Shown here piece by piece: positions 31,868 to 33,133 of a stretch of DNA of 33,133 nt (positions are counted from its first letter, which is position 1; each line of letters opens with the position of its first letter). Origin of the DNA: Alcaligenaceae bacterium UBA6179 (lineage in GTDB: Bacteria > Pseudomonadota > Gammaproteobacteria > Burkholderiales > Burkholderiaceae_B). The position numbers and the translations under genes are program-made. The notes under the pieces are model-generated. The model worked only from the letters and a program-made list of their open reading frames with translations, was not told the origin of the DNA and made no database searches. Location: contig DITR01000067.1 of assembly GCA_002422175.1 (NCBI GenBank), forward strand, positions 1 to 33,133, given 5' to 3'.

Positions 31868-33091
31868 TTAAAAGATAACAACAAAACCCATACCCACTAT
31901 CGAGCTTTTTGCCGTTGAAATCATGGCATAGTTTATTGCTTGCGAGGCGTAGACATAAGCACTGACTCTAGGTGATAGATTCTGAATAAAACCGCCGCTA
32001 TAGACTTGTTGGGTGGCATAACCTGCCCTTGACTTTAGATTGCCTTGGGGTTGCATGGCTTGCCAGTTCATAAACCCTTTTAAACCACCCCCCATGGGTA
32101 CAACAGCCCCCACAAAAACAGACTGATGGTCATACCCCTGTGAAAAAAGTAGATCAGAGCCAACGGTGGTGGTTTGTATGCCACTTTCAGCCCATGCTGC
32201 GCCAGGTAGTTGACCACTAAAAGCACCATTTCGGCCTTGCCCAAATGCTAAAGATAATGTTGTCACATTAAGGTCTATTTGGGCGCCAGCCAACCAAGCC
32301 ATCGGGCCACTACCTAGGTAGCCTGCGGGTGGGCTTGCTGGTACGAGCGCATGATCGAAGCCTGCCGCTAATGTCCATGGGCCTTCTGTGTAGAGCATGC
32401 CAGCTGACCAGATGCGTACATCTTTATTATTTGATAGTGTTGAATCGTCGGGTTGTATGACGATTGTTCCATCTTGAGTCTGATAGGTTGAGTCGAGTTT
32501 GCCAGCGAAAGAGTAACTAACACCCGCTGTAAAATGTGGTGTGGGTGTCAATTGAGCTTGAATTAAATTGTCATAGCGAATGACATTCGCACTGCCCATA
32601 GACGTGCCCAGTGCTAACTGTGATGTGCCGCCATGAAATGGGTCAAACGATAAAAAATATCGAGAGGCGAGGTTCATTTGGCGACCAAACTCAATCAAAC
32701 CCAAGTTTGCTTTTGAGAGCCCTAGGGTTGATTGACGACCAAAACCTAGGCCACCTTGAGCCAAGGTGCCATCATTAGTCATGACACCTTCTTCGAGAAC
32801 GAAATGAACTGACCAGTCGTCACTGAGCGACTCAGAGCCCATGATTCCCCAGCGTGACCCGCCAACTATTACACCAGCAGTCATGGCCGTATTATTTGCA
32901 GATAAGTCGCCACCTGGCGCATCGGCCTGGCGCGAAACGTGACCTGTTGCTATACCTGTATCGACAATGCCATAAAGTGTGAGGTTTGTTGCGCTGACCG
33001 AACTTGTCAGCAGAGCAAACCCTAAAAATAAAATGCGATGCAACCTCACACTTACCAGCAAACACGCTGCCAACCTGGTGACTGGCTCCAT
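31868..33091 (-). CDS. Gram-negative porin (Burkholderia type)
   Basis: A 407-residue outer-membrane porin. The signal peptide (HRILFLGFALLTSSVSA) is followed by TNLTLYGIVDTGIATGHVS, the family's first strand, GGSRWGIMGSESLSDDWSVHFVLEEG, and a C-terminal VGMGFVVIF with the terminal Phe. The first 14 residues before the hydrophobic core are unusually long; a GTG at 33049 would give a more normal signal peptide. It converges with the LysR gene, with only 25 bp between stop codons. Being next to the benzoate cluster it may admit aromatic acids, but no BenM-type site was seen upstream within the 42 bases available. Confidence 0.88.
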   Translation of the reverse strand: MEPVTRLAACLLVSVRLHRILFLGFALLTSSVSATNLTLYGIVDTGIATGHVSRQADAPGGDLSANNTAMTAGVIVGGSRWGIMGSESLSDDWSVHFVLEEGVMTNDGTLAQGGLGFGRQSTLGLSKANLGLIEFGRQMNLASRYFLSFDPFHGGTSQLALGTSMGSANVIRYDNLIQAQLTPTPHFTAGVSYSFAGKLDSTYQTQDGTIVIQPDDSTLSNNKDVRIWSAGMLYTEGPWTLAAGFDHALVPASPPAGYLGSGPMAWLAGAQIDLNVTTLSLAFGQGRNGAFSGQLPGAAWAESGIQTTTVGSDLLFSQGYDHQSVFVGAVVPMGGGLKGFMNWQAMQPQGNLKSRAGYATQQVYSGGFIQNLSPRVSAYVYASQAINYAMISTAKSSIVGMGFVVIF

Positions 33092-33133
33092 TTAGTAAAG
33101 CATTCACCTTTTGGGTCTAGTACGAGGGGAATC

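Noticed and set aside
1..33133. CRISPR arrays, tRNA or rRNA genes, integrases, intact insertion sequences
   Set aside because: None seen on reading both strands; no regularly spaced repeats and no transposase frames.

Overview
The window looks like a chromosomal stretch from a Gram-negative betaproteobacterium, most likely Burkholderiales (possibly Alcaligenaceae-like). The reasons are two Burkholderia-type trimeric porins with a C-terminal Phe, the benABCD/cat gene set, a BenM/CatM-like LysR protein, and the general style of the proteins. By eye, base composition changes near 10.85 kb. The left third is moderately GC-rich. Everything to the right is clearly AT-richer and has long intact catabolic operons. 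No tRNA, rRNA, CRISPR array, integrase or intact insertion sequence was seen.

Left part (1-8.5 kb): a decayed WYL-domain regulator, a small DUF6356-like membrane protein, then four minus-strand genes for exported proteins: a family II (DHH) pyrophosphatase with a signal peptide, a porin, a GDA1/CD39-type NTPDase (apyrase) and a nucleoside-hydrolase-like protein. Together they read as a periplasmic nucleotide-scavenging set (NTP to NMP, nucleoside to base plus ribose, PPi to Pi, with a pore for entry). Next come gene debris (glycosyltransferase tail, orphan ParD antitoxin, a possible GGDEF tail) and a UPF0114/YqhA membrane protein.

Middle (8.5-16.3 kb): a LysR-DoxX-extradiol dioxygenase divergon with a long perfect dyad in its promoter, a D-erythronate-dehydrogenase-like SDR, an S33 alpha/beta hydrolase, a group A FAD monooxygenase and a GntP-type permease. 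These are interspersed with remnants of a RelE toxin, a HigA antitoxin and an alpha/beta hydrolase.

Right part (16.3-33.1 kb): a complete aerobic benzoate route. A five-gene branched-chain-type ABC importer on the plus strand converges on a minus-strand array catB-catC-catA-benA-benB-benC-benD-pcaI-pcaJ-pcaF-pcaD. BenABC and BenD take benzoate to catechol, CatA/B/C and PcaD take catechol to 3-oxoadipate, and PcaIJ and PcaF give succinyl-CoA and acetyl-CoA. A divergent BenM/CatM-type LysR gene and a second porin close the window.

The main observation is that the catB promoter and the ABC-importer promoter carry the same 48-bp cassette, 39 of 48 bases identical by hand alignment. Each copy has two BenM/CatM-type sites (ATAC-N7-GTAT followed by ATAC-N7-GTCT or GTGT) with centres 22 bp apart, and the second site overlaps a TTGGAC -35 box at the same phase. 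This ties the importer to the benzoate regulon and makes it the best candidate for the benzoate uptake system; no BenK or BenE gene is present in the window.
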